Source: an uncultured Bacillota bacterium
Lineage (GTDB): Bacteria > Bacillota > Clostridia > Lachnospirales > CAG-274
Length of the DNA stretch: 27,627 nucleotides
Assembly (NCBI GenBank): GCA_958426775.1
Contig: CATZZP010000025.1
Location: 1-27,627, forward strand
Direction: 5' to 3'
Below, piece after piece: positions 5,968 to 14,549 of the stretch. The position numbers and the translations under genes are program-made. The notes beneath the pieces were generated by a model. That model did not search any database. It saw only the letters and a list, made by a program, of their open reading frames with translations, and was not told the DNA's origin. How positions within the stretch are numbered: the stretch's first letter is position 1; each line of letters opens with the position of its first letter.

Positions 5968-6060
5968 GCAATTTATAATTGCGAATAATAAGTATAATCT
6001 GCGGCGACAGCCACAAGGGAAACAGCCTTGCTGTTTCGGTACACATATTTATATGTGTAC
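5968..6060. repeat. Cluster of three perfect small inverted repeats, non-coding
   Basis: Three hairpins lie in a row: 5968-5982 (GCAATT, 3-nt loop), 6019-6037 (GAAACAGC, 3-nt loop) and 6039-6060 (GTACACATAT, 2-nt loop). No coding frame covers them. Together with 5866-5967 and 6061-6099 they fill the gap between yebC and the Gln-rich gene. They may be an interspersed repeat unit or a structured RNA. Confidence 0.6.
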
Positions 6061-6099
6061 ATTATACCATATCTAACATAAAATGTAAATTACAAATTA

Positions 6100-6135
6100 A
6101 AAAAGGTGTCCCTGAAAAAATAAGAACACCTTTTT
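6100..6135. terminator. Terminator downstream of yebC
   Basis: The arms AAAAAGGTGT (6100-6109) and ACACCTTTTT (6126-6135) pair over 10 bp around a 16-nt loop. A/T runs on both sides make it usable in either direction. Confidence 0.75.
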
Positions 6136-6154
6136 ATGCTTAATTTACTTAAAT

Positions 6155-6889
6155 TTATTCCTCGTCCCAATTATGATAAACAGTCTTAACATCGTCATCA
6201 TCATCAAGAAGGTCAAGTAAACGGTTCATTTTCTTAATATCATCGTCAGAGGTAAGCTTTGTATAGGTCTGAGGAATCATTGTAACCTCTGCCTCATCGG
6301 CAACAAAGCCTGCCGCCTCCAAAGCTTCACGTACAGCAGAAAAATCCTCGGGAGCTGTTATAATTTCAAAGCCCTCATCACTTTCCGTAATATCCTCTGC
6401 TCCTGCCTCAATAGCGGCCATTTCAAGCTCTTCTGCATTAATTTCCTTGTCCTCGTCCTTAGCTATCATAATCTGACCCTTTTCGTCAAACATAAAGCTG
6501 ACACAGCCACTGTTACCCATATTTCCACCGCCCTTGGTAAAGGCACTTCTTACATTGGCTGCCGAACGGTTACGGTTATCAGTAAGCACCTCAACAATAA
6601 CTGCAACACCGCTGGGACCGTAGCCCTCATAGGTAATTGCCTCATAGTTTACCGCATCAAGGTTACCTGCCGCCTTTTTAATACTGCGTTCAATAGTATC
6701 GTTAGGCATATTGTTTGACTTAGCCTTGGCAATAGCATCACGAAGCCTTGCATTGCTTGCAGGGTCAGGACCCCCTGCCTTAACTGCTACAGCTAATTCA
6801 CGACCTATAACCGTAAATATTTTACCCTTTGCAGCATCGTTTTTTTCTTTCTTGTGCTTAATATTGGCGAACTTGGAATGTCCACTCAT
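6155..6889 (-). CDS. yebC: YebC/PmpR family protein
   Basis: The protein begins MSGHSKFANIKHKK, the near-invariant YebC/TACO1 start, and contains NNMPNDTIERSIKKA and ITYEGYGPSGVAVIVE, both family hallmarks. Length is 244 residues, typical. Bacterial members have been described as DNA-binding regulators. More recent work on the family links them to relieving ribosome stalling, as TACO1 does in mitochondria. The C-terminal part has a marked Asp run (LDDDDD) before VKTVYHNW. It is monocistronic with its own promoter and terminator. GGAGG lies about 10 nt upstream of the ATG. The family call is certain; the exact role in this organism is not. Confidence 0.95.
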   Translation of the reverse strand: MSGHSKFANIKHKKEKNDAAKGKIFTVIGRELAVAVKAGGPDPASNARLRDAIAKAKSNNMPNDTIERSIKKAAGNLDAVNYEAITYEGYGPSGVAVIVEVLTDNRNRSAANVRSAFTKGGGNMGNSGCVSFMFDEKGQIMIAKDEDKEINAEELEMAAIEAGAEDITESDEGFEIITAPEDFSAVREALEAAGFVADEAEVTMIPQTYTKLTSDDDIKKMNRLLDLLDDDDDVKTVYHNWDEE

Positions 6890-6934
6890 AAATTAAAACC
6901 TCCAATATACTTTTTTACATAGTCATCAGGCTTT

Positions 6935-6963
6935 ATTCTATCACACAAAAGTACAAATTACAA
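6935..6963 (-). promoter_or_regulatory. Promoter of yebC
   Basis: On the minus strand TTGTAA (6963-6958) and TAGAAT (6940-6935) are spaced by 17 bp. It is divergent from the rimO promoter. Confidence 0.65.
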
Positions 6964-6996
6964 CGTTTTTTTAATGAAATATTCATTGAAAATTCA

Positions 6997-7026
6997 TTGG
7001 CTTTTTATAAGTATATATGTTATAAT
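6997..7026 (+). promoter_or_regulatory. Promoter of the rimO operon
   Basis: TTGGCT (6997-7002) and a perfect TATAAT (7021-7026) are spaced by 18 bp, with the rimO ATG 33 bp after the -10. Confidence 0.65.
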
Positions 7027-7058
7027 ATAAAAAGTAATGTGTATTTAAGGAGATTTAT

Positions 7059-8411
7059 ATGAATACCAGTATTTGCTTTATATCCCTGGGCTGTGATAAA
7101 AACCTTATAGACAGCGAAATTATGCTGGGTTTGATTGACAGCGAGGGCTATGTTATTACAGATGATGACGGTCAGGCTGATATTATTATTATAAACAGCT
7201 GCGGCTTTATTATGGAGGCTAACCAAGAGGCAATTGACAGGGTCCTTGATGCGGCAGAACGCAAAAAAGAGGGTACCTGTAAGGGCATTATTGTAACAGG
7301 CTGTATGGCACAGCGTTACAAGGAGGAAATTTTTGAGTCCCTGCCCGAGGTAGATGCAGTTGTAGGTACCTCCGAATTTGTAAATATCGGCTCTGTTATA
7401 AAAAGACTGACAGAGGGAGAAAAATATTTTCAGCTGATAGGCGACAAGGACAAAAAACTTGATGAAGAGGTCAGCTACAAGCGAATTATAACCACCTTAG
7501 GGGGCTTTGGTTACCTTAAAATTGCAGAGGGCTGTGACAGTAAATGTACCTACTGCACCATACCGAGCCTTAGGGGCAGGTATCGTTCACGTCAGCTTGA
7601 AAGCCTTGTTAAAGAGGCAACAATAATGGCAGAGCAGGGTGTAAGCGAGCTTATACTTATTGCCCAGGACACCTCTCTTTACGGTAAGGATTTATACGGT
7701 GAGCAAAGGCTTCACCTGCTTTTAAGGGAGCTTAGTAAAATTGAGGGCATTAAGTGGCTGCGTATTTTATACTGCTACCCTGAGCATATATATCCTGAGC
7801 TTGTTGAGGAAATGGCAACAAATCCAAAGGTGCTTCACTATGTAGATATGCCTATTCAGCATTCAGAGGATAAAATACTTAAGCTTATGGGCAGAAAAAG
7901 TACAAGAAATGAGCTTAAGGAGGTCATAGGCGGCTTAAGAGAGGCTATGCCCGATATTTGCATAAGGACAACCCTGATTGTAGGCTTCCCCGGCGAAACA
8001 GAGGAGGACTTTAAGGGGCTTTGTGACTTTATAGACGAAATAGGCTTTGACAGGCTGGGCGTATTTACCTACTCACGTGAAGAGGGTACTCCTGCCTATA
8101 AGCTGCCAAACCAGCTTGATGAGGAAATTAAAAAGCAGCGTAAGGATTATATTATGGAGCTTCAAAAAGGTATATCCGCAGAAATCTGCGAAAGCCTTGT
8201 AGGCACTACCCAAGAGGTTATAGTTGAGGGCAAGCTGGACGGTGAGGAAAATGTCTACTGTGGCAGAAGCTATCGTGATTGCTACGAAATAGACGGCTAT
8301 GTATTTTTTGAAAGCCCGAACGAGCTTATAGCAGGTGATTACTATAAGGTTAAAATCACCTCTGCAAGCGATTATGACTTAATAGGAGAACTTACGGGGG
8401 AGGACTTATAA
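7059..8411 (+). CDS. rimO: Ribosomal protein S12 methylthiotransferase RimO
   Basis: RimO is a radical-SAM enzyme that adds a methylthio group to a conserved Asp of ribosomal protein S12. Its N-terminal UPF0004 domain carries SLGCDKNLIDSE, which distinguishes RimO from the tRNA enzyme MiaB, and cluster-binding Cys12, Cys48 and Cys82. The radical-SAM motif CxxxCxxC is Cys159/163/166 in EGCDSKCTYC, followed by IPSLRGRYRSR. A TRAM-like domain ends the protein. Length is 450 residues, normal. AAGGAG sits upstream of ATG 7059. The stop is 1 bp before pgsA, so the two are translated from one message. Confidence 0.96.
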   Translation: MNTSICFISLGCDKNLIDSEIMLGLIDSEGYVITDDDGQADIIIINSCGFIMEANQEAIDRVLDAAERKKEGTCKGIIVTGCMAQRYKEEIFESLPEVDAVVGTSEFVNIGSVIKRLTEGEKYFQLIGDKDKKLDEEVSYKRIITTLGGFGYLKIAEGCDSKCTYCTIPSLRGRYRSRQLESLVKEATIMAEQGVSELILIAQDTSLYGKDLYGEQRLHLLLRELSKIEGIKWLRILYCYPEHIYPELVEEMATNPKVLHYVDMPIQHSEDKILKLMGRKSTRNELKEVIGGLREAMPDICIRTTLIVGFPGETEEDFKGLCDFIDEIGFDRLGVFTYSREEGTPAYKLPNQLDEEIKKQRKDYIMELQKGISAEICESLVGTTQEVIVEGKLDGEENVYCGRSYRDCYEIDGYVFFESPNELIAGDYYKVKITSASDYDLIGELTGEDL

Positions 8412-8412
8412 T

Positions 8413-8967
8413 ATGAATTTACCTAACAAACTGACTATATTAAGAGTAATAATGATACCTGTGTTTTTAGTTGTGCTTTTATGCCCCTTAGGCATTGACT
8501 CACAGCTTGCACGGTATATAGCAACGGCAATATTCTGTATTGCCTCTGCAACAGACGCACTTGACGGATATATTGCAAGAAAGTATAATCTTGTTACTAA
8601 CTTCGGCAAGTTTATGGACCCCTTAGCGGACAAGCTCCTTGTCTGCTCTGCCATGATTGCTTTAATAGGTATGCCGGATGCCCATGTGGCACTCCCAAAC
8701 TGGGTAGTTATAATTATTATAGCAAGAGAATTTATAATTACGGGCTTTCGTACCCTTGCGGCAGAGCAAAACGTGGTTATTGCAGCAAGCAAGTGGGGCA
8801 AGGCTAAGACCATAAGCCAGATGCTTATGCTTATTTTACTTTTGTTAAACTTCGGCGGCGTAATATTTACTTATACGGCAACTGCACTTCTCTGGCTTTC
8901 TGTAGTGCTTACAATTGTATCCGCCTTCGATTATATTATAAAAAACATAAGGGTTTTAAAGGAGTAA
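8413..8967 (+). CDS. pgsA: CDP-diacylglycerol-glycerol-3-phosphate 3-phosphatidyltransferase
   Basis: This membrane enzyme makes phosphatidylglycerol phosphate, the committed step to phosphatidylglycerol and cardiolipin. The CDP-alcohol phosphotransferase signature is complete: Asp48, Asp51-Gly52, Ala55-Arg56, Gly65, Asp69 and Asp73. It has several hydrophobic helices and 184 residues, as expected. The Shine-Dalgarno (GGGGGAGG) lies inside the end of rimO. It is in the operon rimO-pgsA-S41 protease. Confidence 0.95.
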   Translation: MNLPNKLTILRVIMIPVFLVVLLCPLGIDSQLARYIATAIFCIASATDALDGYIARKYNLVTNFGKFMDPLADKLLVCSAMIALIGMPDAHVALPNWVVIIIIAREFIITGFRTLAAEQNVVIAASKWGKAKTISQMLMLILLLLNFGGVIFTYTATALLWLSVVLTIVSAFDYIIKNIRVLKE

Positions 8968-8994
8968 TTTCCTTACCTTGAAAGGTGTGTATTT

Positions 8995-10377
8995 ATGGGA
9001 TTAAAAAAATTAATATGCCTTGCCTTTGCTTTTGTAATAACAGCCTCATCAACCGGTATTGTAAGAGCAGACAATCTTTTTGACAGCTCCGACAGCTCGG
9101 AAAACGCTGAACTTGCCAAAGAATATCTTTCTGAGGTAATCGACTTTATTACAAACAACTATATGGGTGAAGAGGTTACTACAGAGGAGCTTGTTGAAGC
9201 TGCCATAAACGGTATGGCACACTCTCTTGACGACTACAGCGAATACTATACTCAGGAGCAGTATGATAAACTTATGAAATCTATTTCAGGTACAATATAT
9301 ACAGCAGGTATTGACTTTGAAATAAATGAAAACAGGTATCCTGAGGTTACGGGCTTTCAGGAGAACTCTGCCGGTGCAGAAAGCGGCATAAATCTTGGTG
9401 ATCTCATACTTAAAGTAAACGGAGAGGGTACGGCAGGCAAGGGCGTAAAGGAAATTGAAAATATGCTTACCCGCAGTTCCCGTGAGGTGCTTAATATAAG
9501 AATAAGGCATAATAAGCGTGAGGTGGACGTTAATGTTGTGCTTCGCCCCGTTAGTATTAAAACCGTTGAGGTTTCTGATCTCGAGGACCTTATTACCTTA
9601 AATCCCAGGTATGATAATGCCTCTATCGGCTACATAAAAATAAACCAAATAGCTGACAATACAGACAGTGAATTAAAGCGAGCCATAGACTCCTTAAAAA
9701 ACCAAGGCAAAACAAAGCTTATACTGGACTTAAGAGGAAACACCGGAGGCTATGTTGAGCAGGCAATTCAGATTTGCCGCCAGCTTGTGCCTGCAGGCAG
9801 AATAATTTATACTAAGGACAAGGCAGGTCGTATTACCGAATATACCTCCTACTTAACCCAAAAGCCCTTTACCGAAATGGCAGTCCTGGTAGACGATATG
9901 ACCGCCTCTGCCTCTGAAATTATTGCCTCTGCCATTCAAGACAGCGGAGCAGGCATAATAATAGGCAAAAAGACCTACGGCAAGGGTGTAATGCAGTCCA
10001 TAGTTGATCTGTCTGAAATGGGTTATTTAAAAATCACTTCCTCTGAGTATTTTTCACGCTCGGGCAAAAAAATAAACAACGTAGGCGTTATCCCCGATAT
10101 TGAAATAAGCGATGTACTGTTTGTATCCGAAGAGGATGATTATTCAAGCTCTAAGCTGAGAACAGCCCTTGAGCTGTTAGGCTATAATACGGTAGGTGAA
10201 AACAGAGTAAAGCGTAGCTTAGGCTCATTCCAGCGTAAATTAGGCTTGCCTGTAACCTATAAGCTTGATACTGCAACAATAAGCGCCCTTAACGAAAAAA
10301 TATATTCCCTTACCAACAAAACCGACAGAACCCTTGTAGAAACATATGTTTATATTGTAGGCGAGGATGATACGTAA
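8995..10377 (+). CDS. S41 family carboxyl-terminal processing protease
   Basis: This exported serine protease has an N-terminal signal-like helix (MGLKKLICLAFAFVITASST, cleavage possible near VRA-DN at ~25). A helical cap follows, then a PDZ domain (~98-185, with GINLGDLILKVNG) and the S41 catalytic domain. The catalytic Ser lies in TASASE (Ser305 or Ser307) and the general base Lys330 in YGKG. A C-terminal peptidoglycan-binding-type domain (~385-435) is typical of CtpA/CtpB of Firmicutes. Length is 460 residues. CtpB relatives cut regulatory proteins in sporulation, but this protein's substrate is not evident. It is the last gene of the rimO operon, 27 bp after pgsA. Confidence 0.93.
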   Translation: MGLKKLICLAFAFVITASSTGIVRADNLFDSSDSSENAELAKEYLSEVIDFITNNYMGEEVTTEELVEAAINGMAHSLDDYSEYYTQEQYDKLMKSISGTIYTAGIDFEINENRYPEVTGFQENSAGAESGINLGDLILKVNGEGTAGKGVKEIENMLTRSSREVLNIRIRHNKREVDVNVVLRPVSIKTVEVSDLEDLITLNPRYDNASIGYIKINQIADNTDSELKRAIDSLKNQGKTKLILDLRGNTGGYVEQAIQICRQLVPAGRIIYTKDKAGRITEYTSYLTQKPFTEMAVLVDDMTASASEIIASAIQDSGAGIIIGKKTYGKGVMQSIVDLSEMGYLKITSSEYFSRSGKKINNVGVIPDIEISDVLFVSEEDDYSSSKLRTALELLGYNTVGENRVKRSLGSFQRKLGLPVTYKLDTATISALNEKIYSLTNKTDRTLVETYVYIVGEDDT

Positions 10378-10385
10378 AAGTCTTA

Positions 10386-10414
10386 TTGACAACAAAGCTT
10401 TTAAAGTTTATAAT
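10386..10414 (+). promoter_or_regulatory. Consensus promoter of pyrG
   Basis: A perfect TTGACA (10386-10391) and perfect TATAAT (10409-10414) are spaced 17 bp apart, followed by a ~40-nt leader. The leader starts near AGGTTG and lacks a GGGC start and a terminator, so the B. subtilis-type CTP attenuation is not evident. Confidence 0.85.
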
Positions 10415-10462
10415 AATTAGGTTGTTTTGTGCGAAGAAAATTATTTTATGTGAGGTGTAAAT

Positions 10463-12076
10463 ATGCAGACAAAATACGTGTTTGTAACAGGCGGTGTAGT
10501 TTCCGGCTTAGGCAAAGGTATAACAGCCGCTTCCTTAGGTCGTTTGCTTAAGGCAAGAGGCTATAAGGTAACTATACAGAAGTTTGACCCGTATCTTAAT
10601 GTTGACCCGGGTACAATGAGTCCCTTTCAGCATGGTGAGGTTTTTGTAACAGATGACGGTACGGAAACAGACCTTGACCTTGGTCACTATGAAAGATTTA
10701 TTGATGAAAGCCTTACTGTAAACAGTAACATAACCACAGGTAAAATTTACTGGTCCGTGCTTAATAAGGAGCGTAAGGGCGAGTACTTAGGTGCAACTGT
10801 ACAGGTTATACCTCATATTACAAATGTTATTAAAGAAAAGGTTTACCGTGCAGGTGAGGAAACAGGTGCTGATTTTGTTATAACGGAAATCGGCGGTACT
10901 GTAGGCGATATTGAAAGCGAGCCTTTTATTGAGGCTATAAGACAGGTTGCAGCCGATAAAGGAAAGGAAAATGTTGTATATATACACGTTACCCTTGTGC
11001 CATACCTTAAAATGTCAGGTGAATTAAAAACAAAGCCTACACAGCATTCTGTAAAACAACTTCTTTCAGTAGGTATTCAGCCTGATATAGTTGTTTGCCG
11101 TACTGAATATGCTTTAGACAGAGCCTCTGTTGATAAGCTTGCTCTTTTCTGTAATGTAGATAAGGATTGTGTAATACAAAACCTTGACTGTAGCTCCCTT
11201 TATGAAGTACCTCTTATGATGGAGGAGGAGCATTTAGCTCAGATAGTATGCCGTAAGCTTGGTAAGGAATGCGGTAAACCTGACCTTTCTGATTGGCTTG
11301 ATGTAGTAGAAAAGGAAAAGAAGCTTAATAAGACAGTTGAAATTGCCCTTGTAGGCAAGTATGTTGAGCTTCACGACGCTTATCTTTCTATAGTAGAAAG
11401 CTTTAACCACGCAGGTATCCATGACGGTGCTCATGTTAAAATTCGCTGGGTAAATGCCGAAGAGGTTGAAAATAAAGGCTGTGATGCACTCTTAAAGGGT
11501 GTAAGCGGTGTTCTTGTGCCGGGAGGCTTCGGCTCAAGAGGTGTTGAGGGCAAGATACAGGCAGTTGAGTATGCAAGAGTGAATAAAATACCTTACTTGG
11601 GCATCTGCCTTGGTATGCACTGTACGGTAATTGAATTTGCACGTAATGTTTTAGGTCTTAAGGACGCTCATACATCAGAGATTGAGCCTAACACCCCATA
11701 TCCTGTTATCGACCTTATGCCCGACCAGAAGAATATTGCAAACCTGGGCGGTACAATGCGTCTTGGTGCATATCCTTGCAACCTTGCAGAGGGTACACTC
11801 TCCAAGGAAGCATATGACTCTAACAGCATAAGCGAAAGACACAGACACCGCTACGAGTTTAACAATGACTACAGGGTAAGAATGCAGGAGGCAGGTCTTG
11901 TAATAGCAGGTACTTCACCTGACAGCAGACTTGTTGAAATTGTAGAGCTTAAGAAAGATATTCACCCTTGGTTTGTAGCTGTACAGTTCCACCCCGAATT
12001 TAAATCAAGACCTAACAGACCTCATCCTCTTTTCAGAGAGTTTGTTAAATCAGCTATGGAATACGCAAAATTATAA
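10463..12076 (+). CDS. pyrG: CTP synthase
   Basis: It converts UTP to CTP using ATP and glutamine. The N-terminal synthetase domain starts KYVFVTGGVVSGLGKG, the invariant P-loop. The C-terminal class I glutamine amidotransferase domain has the nucleophile in GICLGMHC and the His-Glu pair in FHPEF. Length is 537 residues, standard. It has a very strong own promoter and is followed by a hairpin and yibE/F. No truncation or oddity is seen. Confidence 0.98.
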   Translation: MQTKYVFVTGGVVSGLGKGITAASLGRLLKARGYKVTIQKFDPYLNVDPGTMSPFQHGEVFVTDDGTETDLDLGHYERFIDESLTVNSNITTGKIYWSVLNKERKGEYLGATVQVIPHITNVIKEKVYRAGEETGADFVITEIGGTVGDIESEPFIEAIRQVAADKGKENVVYIHVTLVPYLKMSGELKTKPTQHSVKQLLSVGIQPDIVVCRTEYALDRASVDKLALFCNVDKDCVIQNLDCSSLYEVPLMMEEEHLAQIVCRKLGKECGKPDLSDWLDVVEKEKKLNKTVEIALVGKYVELHDAYLSIVESFNHAGIHDGAHVKIRWVNAEEVENKGCDALLKGVSGVLVPGGFGSRGVEGKIQAVEYARVNKIPYLGICLGMHCTVIEFARNVLGLKDAHTSEIEPNTPYPVIDLMPDQKNIANLGGTMRLGAYPCNLAEGTLSKEAYDSNSISERHRHRYEFNNDYRVRMQEAGLVIAGTSPDSRLVEIVELKKDIHPWFVAVQFHPEFKSRPNRPHPLFREFVKSAMEYAKL

Positions 12077-12084
12077 TTTTCATT

Positions 12085-12116
12085 TTAGCTCTGTTAAGTT
12101 TTCTTGACAGAGCTAA
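12085..12116 (+). terminator. Hairpin between pyrG and yibE/F, weak terminator
   Basis: TTAGCTCTGT (12085-12094) and ACAGAGCTAA (12107-12116) pair over 10 bp with a 12-nt loop, followed only by TTTATTATC. Partial read-through into the next gene is likely, since no separate promoter is seen. Confidence 0.55.
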
Positions 12117-12138
12117 TTTATTATCAAGGAGGTAAATT

Positions 12139-13329
12139 ATGGATAAAAAGCAAGTGCTTGTTTATATTGTAACCCTTATTTTCTCCGCCTTATTTATATT
12201 TTGGGGCTATAATTATAATACAAGAGAGTATAAGTTTTTATCGGGAGAACAGGCAGACAGTGTCTACAGCGGAAAGATAACCGAAATAGTAGGCATAGAG
12301 GAAATAGAGGATAACGACATTCTTCAGGGCAGTATTATTACCTTTAAATGCCTTTTAAATGACAGGGATATGAAGGGACAGACAGTAGTTGCAACCCAAA
12401 CCCTTGACGACTACGACCAAATGCCTCAGCCACAGGTAAATGAGGGCGACAAAGTCCTTCTCTATAAATATGCTGAGGATAACTGGCAGTTTTCGGAATA
12501 TATAAGGCTTGACCCCCTTATTGTGCTTTGCGGAATATTCTTTGTAATGGTGGTTATATTCGGAGGCAAAAAGGGCATTAATACCCTTGTATCCCTTATT
12601 GTAACCTGTCTTGCCATATTTGCAGTATTTGTACCTGCTGTTTTGTCAGGCTATAATATTTATTTCTGGTCAATCCTGATCTGTGCCTTTGTAAGCATAG
12701 TATCAATGCTTATTATAAACGGGCTGCATAAAAAGACCTTTGTTGCTGTATCGGGTAGCTTTTGCGGTATTATTACCTCTGCACTCCTGACCCTTTTAAT
12801 GAACAAAATTCTTAAAATGACAGGTATGCTTGACGATACCTCACTTTATCTGTCTCTTTTAAATCCCGACAGACCTATTGACCTTAACGCAATAATATTT
12901 GCCACAATTGTAATCGGTGCCTTAGGTGCAGTTATGGATATTTCCATGGATATAGCAACCTCCCTTTATGAGATGTACTCAAAAAGTAAGCTATCACCTA
13001 AACAGCTTGTAAAAAGCGGCTTTGAAATAGGCAAGGATATGATGGGTACTATGACAACCACCCTTATTTTGGCATATATAGGCAGCTCCTTAGGTGTAAC
13101 CGTTCTGCTTGTTGCCTACAATGCCTCCCTTACAGAGCTTTTAAATAAAGAAATGGTAATTAAGGAAATTTTGCAGTCTTTAGTAGGCTGTATCAGCATA
13201 ATGATTTCCCTGCCCTTTACTACGGCAGTTGCCGCTCTTGTATACAGAGGTAAATACGACTGGCTTGATGAACTTGACGAAAATGAAATAGGTGATTTTG
13301 ATTATAACTTAAATGAGGACAAAGAATAA
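12139..13329 (+). CDS. YibE/F family multi-pass membrane protein
   Basis: The 396-residue protein has one N-terminal membrane helix (~6-22) and a ~100-residue extracytoplasmic part that looks OB-like (SGKITEIVGIEE to EGDKVLLYKY). About seven hydrophobic helices then run from ~129 onward. The conserved YibE/F signature IGALGAVMDISMDIATSLYEM is split here as GALGAVMDIS and MDIATSLYEM. A cytoplasmic acidic tail ends DYNLNEDKE. The family is widespread in Firmicutes; its transport or other role is not established. AAGGAGG precedes ATG 12139. It follows pyrG by 62 bp. Confidence 0.9.
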   Translation: MDKKQVLVYIVTLIFSALFIFWGYNYNTREYKFLSGEQADSVYSGKITEIVGIEEIEDNDILQGSIITFKCLLNDRDMKGQTVVATQTLDDYDQMPQPQVNEGDKVLLYKYAEDNWQFSEYIRLDPLIVLCGIFFVMVVIFGGKKGINTLVSLIVTCLAIFAVFVPAVLSGYNIYFWSILICAFVSIVSMLIINGLHKKTFVAVSGSFCGIITSALLTLLMNKILKMTGMLDDTSLYLSLLNPDRPIDLNAIIFATIVIGALGAVMDISMDIATSLYEMYSKSKLSPKQLVKSGFEIGKDMMGTMTTTLILAYIGSSLGVTVLLVAYNASLTELLNKEMVIKEILQSLVGCISIMISLPFTTAVAALVYRGKYDWLDELDENEIGDFDYNLNEDKE

Positions 13330-13345
13330 CCTCCCGTTTTTTCCC

Positions 13346-13374
13346 TTGTAAAGCCTATAGGTGTATTGTATAAT
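13346..13374 (+). promoter_or_regulatory. Promoter of the LRR protein gene
   Basis: TTGTAA (13346-13351) and TATAAT (13369-13374) are spaced 17 bp. They lie 45 bp upstream of the start codon at 13419. Confidence 0.7.
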
Positions 13375-13418
13375 TAAGATAATATTTGAGAAGGCTACTT
13401 ATAAATAAGGAGGTTTTT

Positions 13419-14393
13419 ATGTTTAACACTTTAGTATATAATGTAGATAATACTGAATTTCACTATAACTCACAAGGTGAGCTTACAGCCTGTTATTCAG
13501 ACGAGGAATGTGTAAATATACCTGAGGAAATTTTAGGGGTAAAAATTAAAAGCATAGGCTTATCTGCTTTCTGCAAGCTTAATCAAACAAAGGAGGTTAA
13601 TATACCTGACAGCGTAACAAGGCTTAAGAAGAAAGCTTTTTACGGTTGCGTTTCTTTGGAAAAGGTTAAGCTTTCGTCAAATTTACAGCATATAGGTAAA
13701 GAGATTTTCGGTCAATGTACAAGCCTGACCGAGGTAAGCTTAGCAGAGGATAACCCGTATTTCATCTTATCAGAGGGTATAATCTACAACAAAGAGCGGA
13801 CACGGGTTATAACTGCACTGCCTTACTTTAAGGGAAGCTGTAATCTGCCTGATGAAGTTATTAAAATAAAGTCCCTTGCCTTTGAGGGCTGTGTGGGCTT
13901 AACGGAAATCAAATTGCCCGCAAAGCTTAATGATATAGGTAAATACGCCTTTGCAGACTGCAGCAATTTAAAAGAGATAAGTATTCCAAGCTCCCTTACC
14001 AAAATCAAGGAGGGTACCTTCAGCTATTGCACTGCCTTAAATAAGGTTGATTTACCAAGCTCAATCCGTACAATAGGTACACTTGCTTTTTCAGACTGCT
14101 ACAGCCTAAAAACTATAGCCCTGTCTGAAAATGTTAAAAAAATTAAAGAGGGGGCATTCAGAGCAAGCGGTTTAACGGAAATAACTCTGCCTGAGGGACT
14201 TGTTAAAATTGAAAAAGAGGCTTTTATGGACTGTGAGGACTTAACTAAGGTTACCTTACCCGACTCAGTCAAGCTTATTGAATACAGCTCCTTTAAGGTA
14301 CCCGATAAAAATAAGGTTATTTTCTACGCAAGAAAAGGCACCTATGGTGCTGAATGGGCAGAAAAAAACGGCTTTAAGGTTGAATATATCTGA
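13419..14393 (+). CDS. BspA-type leucine-rich repeat (LRR_5) protein without signal peptide
   Basis: The 324-residue protein is mainly a chain of LRR_5 units of 22-23 residues, such as IPDSVTRLKKKAFYGCVSLE, LPAKLNDIGKYAFADCSNLK and LPEGLVKIEKEAFMDCEDLT. About ten repeats run from residue ~35 to 300. The chain begins MFNTLVYNVDNTEFHY with no signal peptide, and there is no anchor or dockerin at the end, unlike most BspA proteins, which are surface exposed. It ends with the usual C-terminal unit (ARKGTYGAEWAEKNGFK). Start 13419 is fixed by AAGGAGG; a TTG 33 bp upstream lacks a ribosome binding site. It has its own promoter and terminator. The ligand is unknown. Confidence 0.85.
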   Translation: MFNTLVYNVDNTEFHYNSQGELTACYSDEECVNIPEEILGVKIKSIGLSAFCKLNQTKEVNIPDSVTRLKKKAFYGCVSLEKVKLSSNLQHIGKEIFGQCTSLTEVSLAEDNPYFILSEGIIYNKERTRVITALPYFKGSCNLPDEVIKIKSLAFEGCVGLTEIKLPAKLNDIGKYAFADCSNLKEISIPSSLTKIKEGTFSYCTALNKVDLPSSIRTIGTLAFSDCYSLKTIALSENVKKIKEGAFRASGLTEITLPEGLVKIEKEAFMDCEDLTKVTLPDSVKLIEYSSFKVPDKNKVIFYARKGTYGAEWAEKNGFKVEYI

Positions 14394-14420
14394 AAAAAGC
14401 TCGCATTTGCGGGCTTTTTT
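14393..14420 (+). terminator. Intrinsic terminator of the LRR gene
   Basis: AAAAAAGCTCGC and GCGGGCTTTTTT form a 12-bp stem with an ATTT loop and a T6 tail. It overlaps the last base of the stop codon. Confidence 0.9.
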
Positions 14421-14503
14421 ACTGTAAAATTCCATACAAGACAAGTTGTTAAGCCTTATTTTCCTATGGGACTAAAGGCAAATATCTCATATTTTTAAAC
14501 AAA

Positions 14504-14531
14504 AAAGAGTGCAGAATAATCCGCACCCTTT
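14504..14531 (-). terminator. Terminator of rplJL
   Basis: AAAGGGTGC and GCACTCTTT (minus strand) form a 9-bp stem with one G-U pair and a 10-nt loop, followed by TTT. It ends the rplJL transcript, with no rpoB following. Confidence 0.85.
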
Positions 14532-14549
14532 GTTTTGACTAAAATTGAA

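Noticed and set aside
10415..10462. PyrG leader attenuation as in B. subtilis
   Set aside because: The predicted start lacks the GGGC initiation sequence and the leader has no terminator hairpin.
12104..12125. TTGACA before yibE/F as a -35 element
   Set aside because: The position 17 bp downstream falls on the Shine-Dalgarno with no -10 sequence; the hexamer is part of a hairpin arm.
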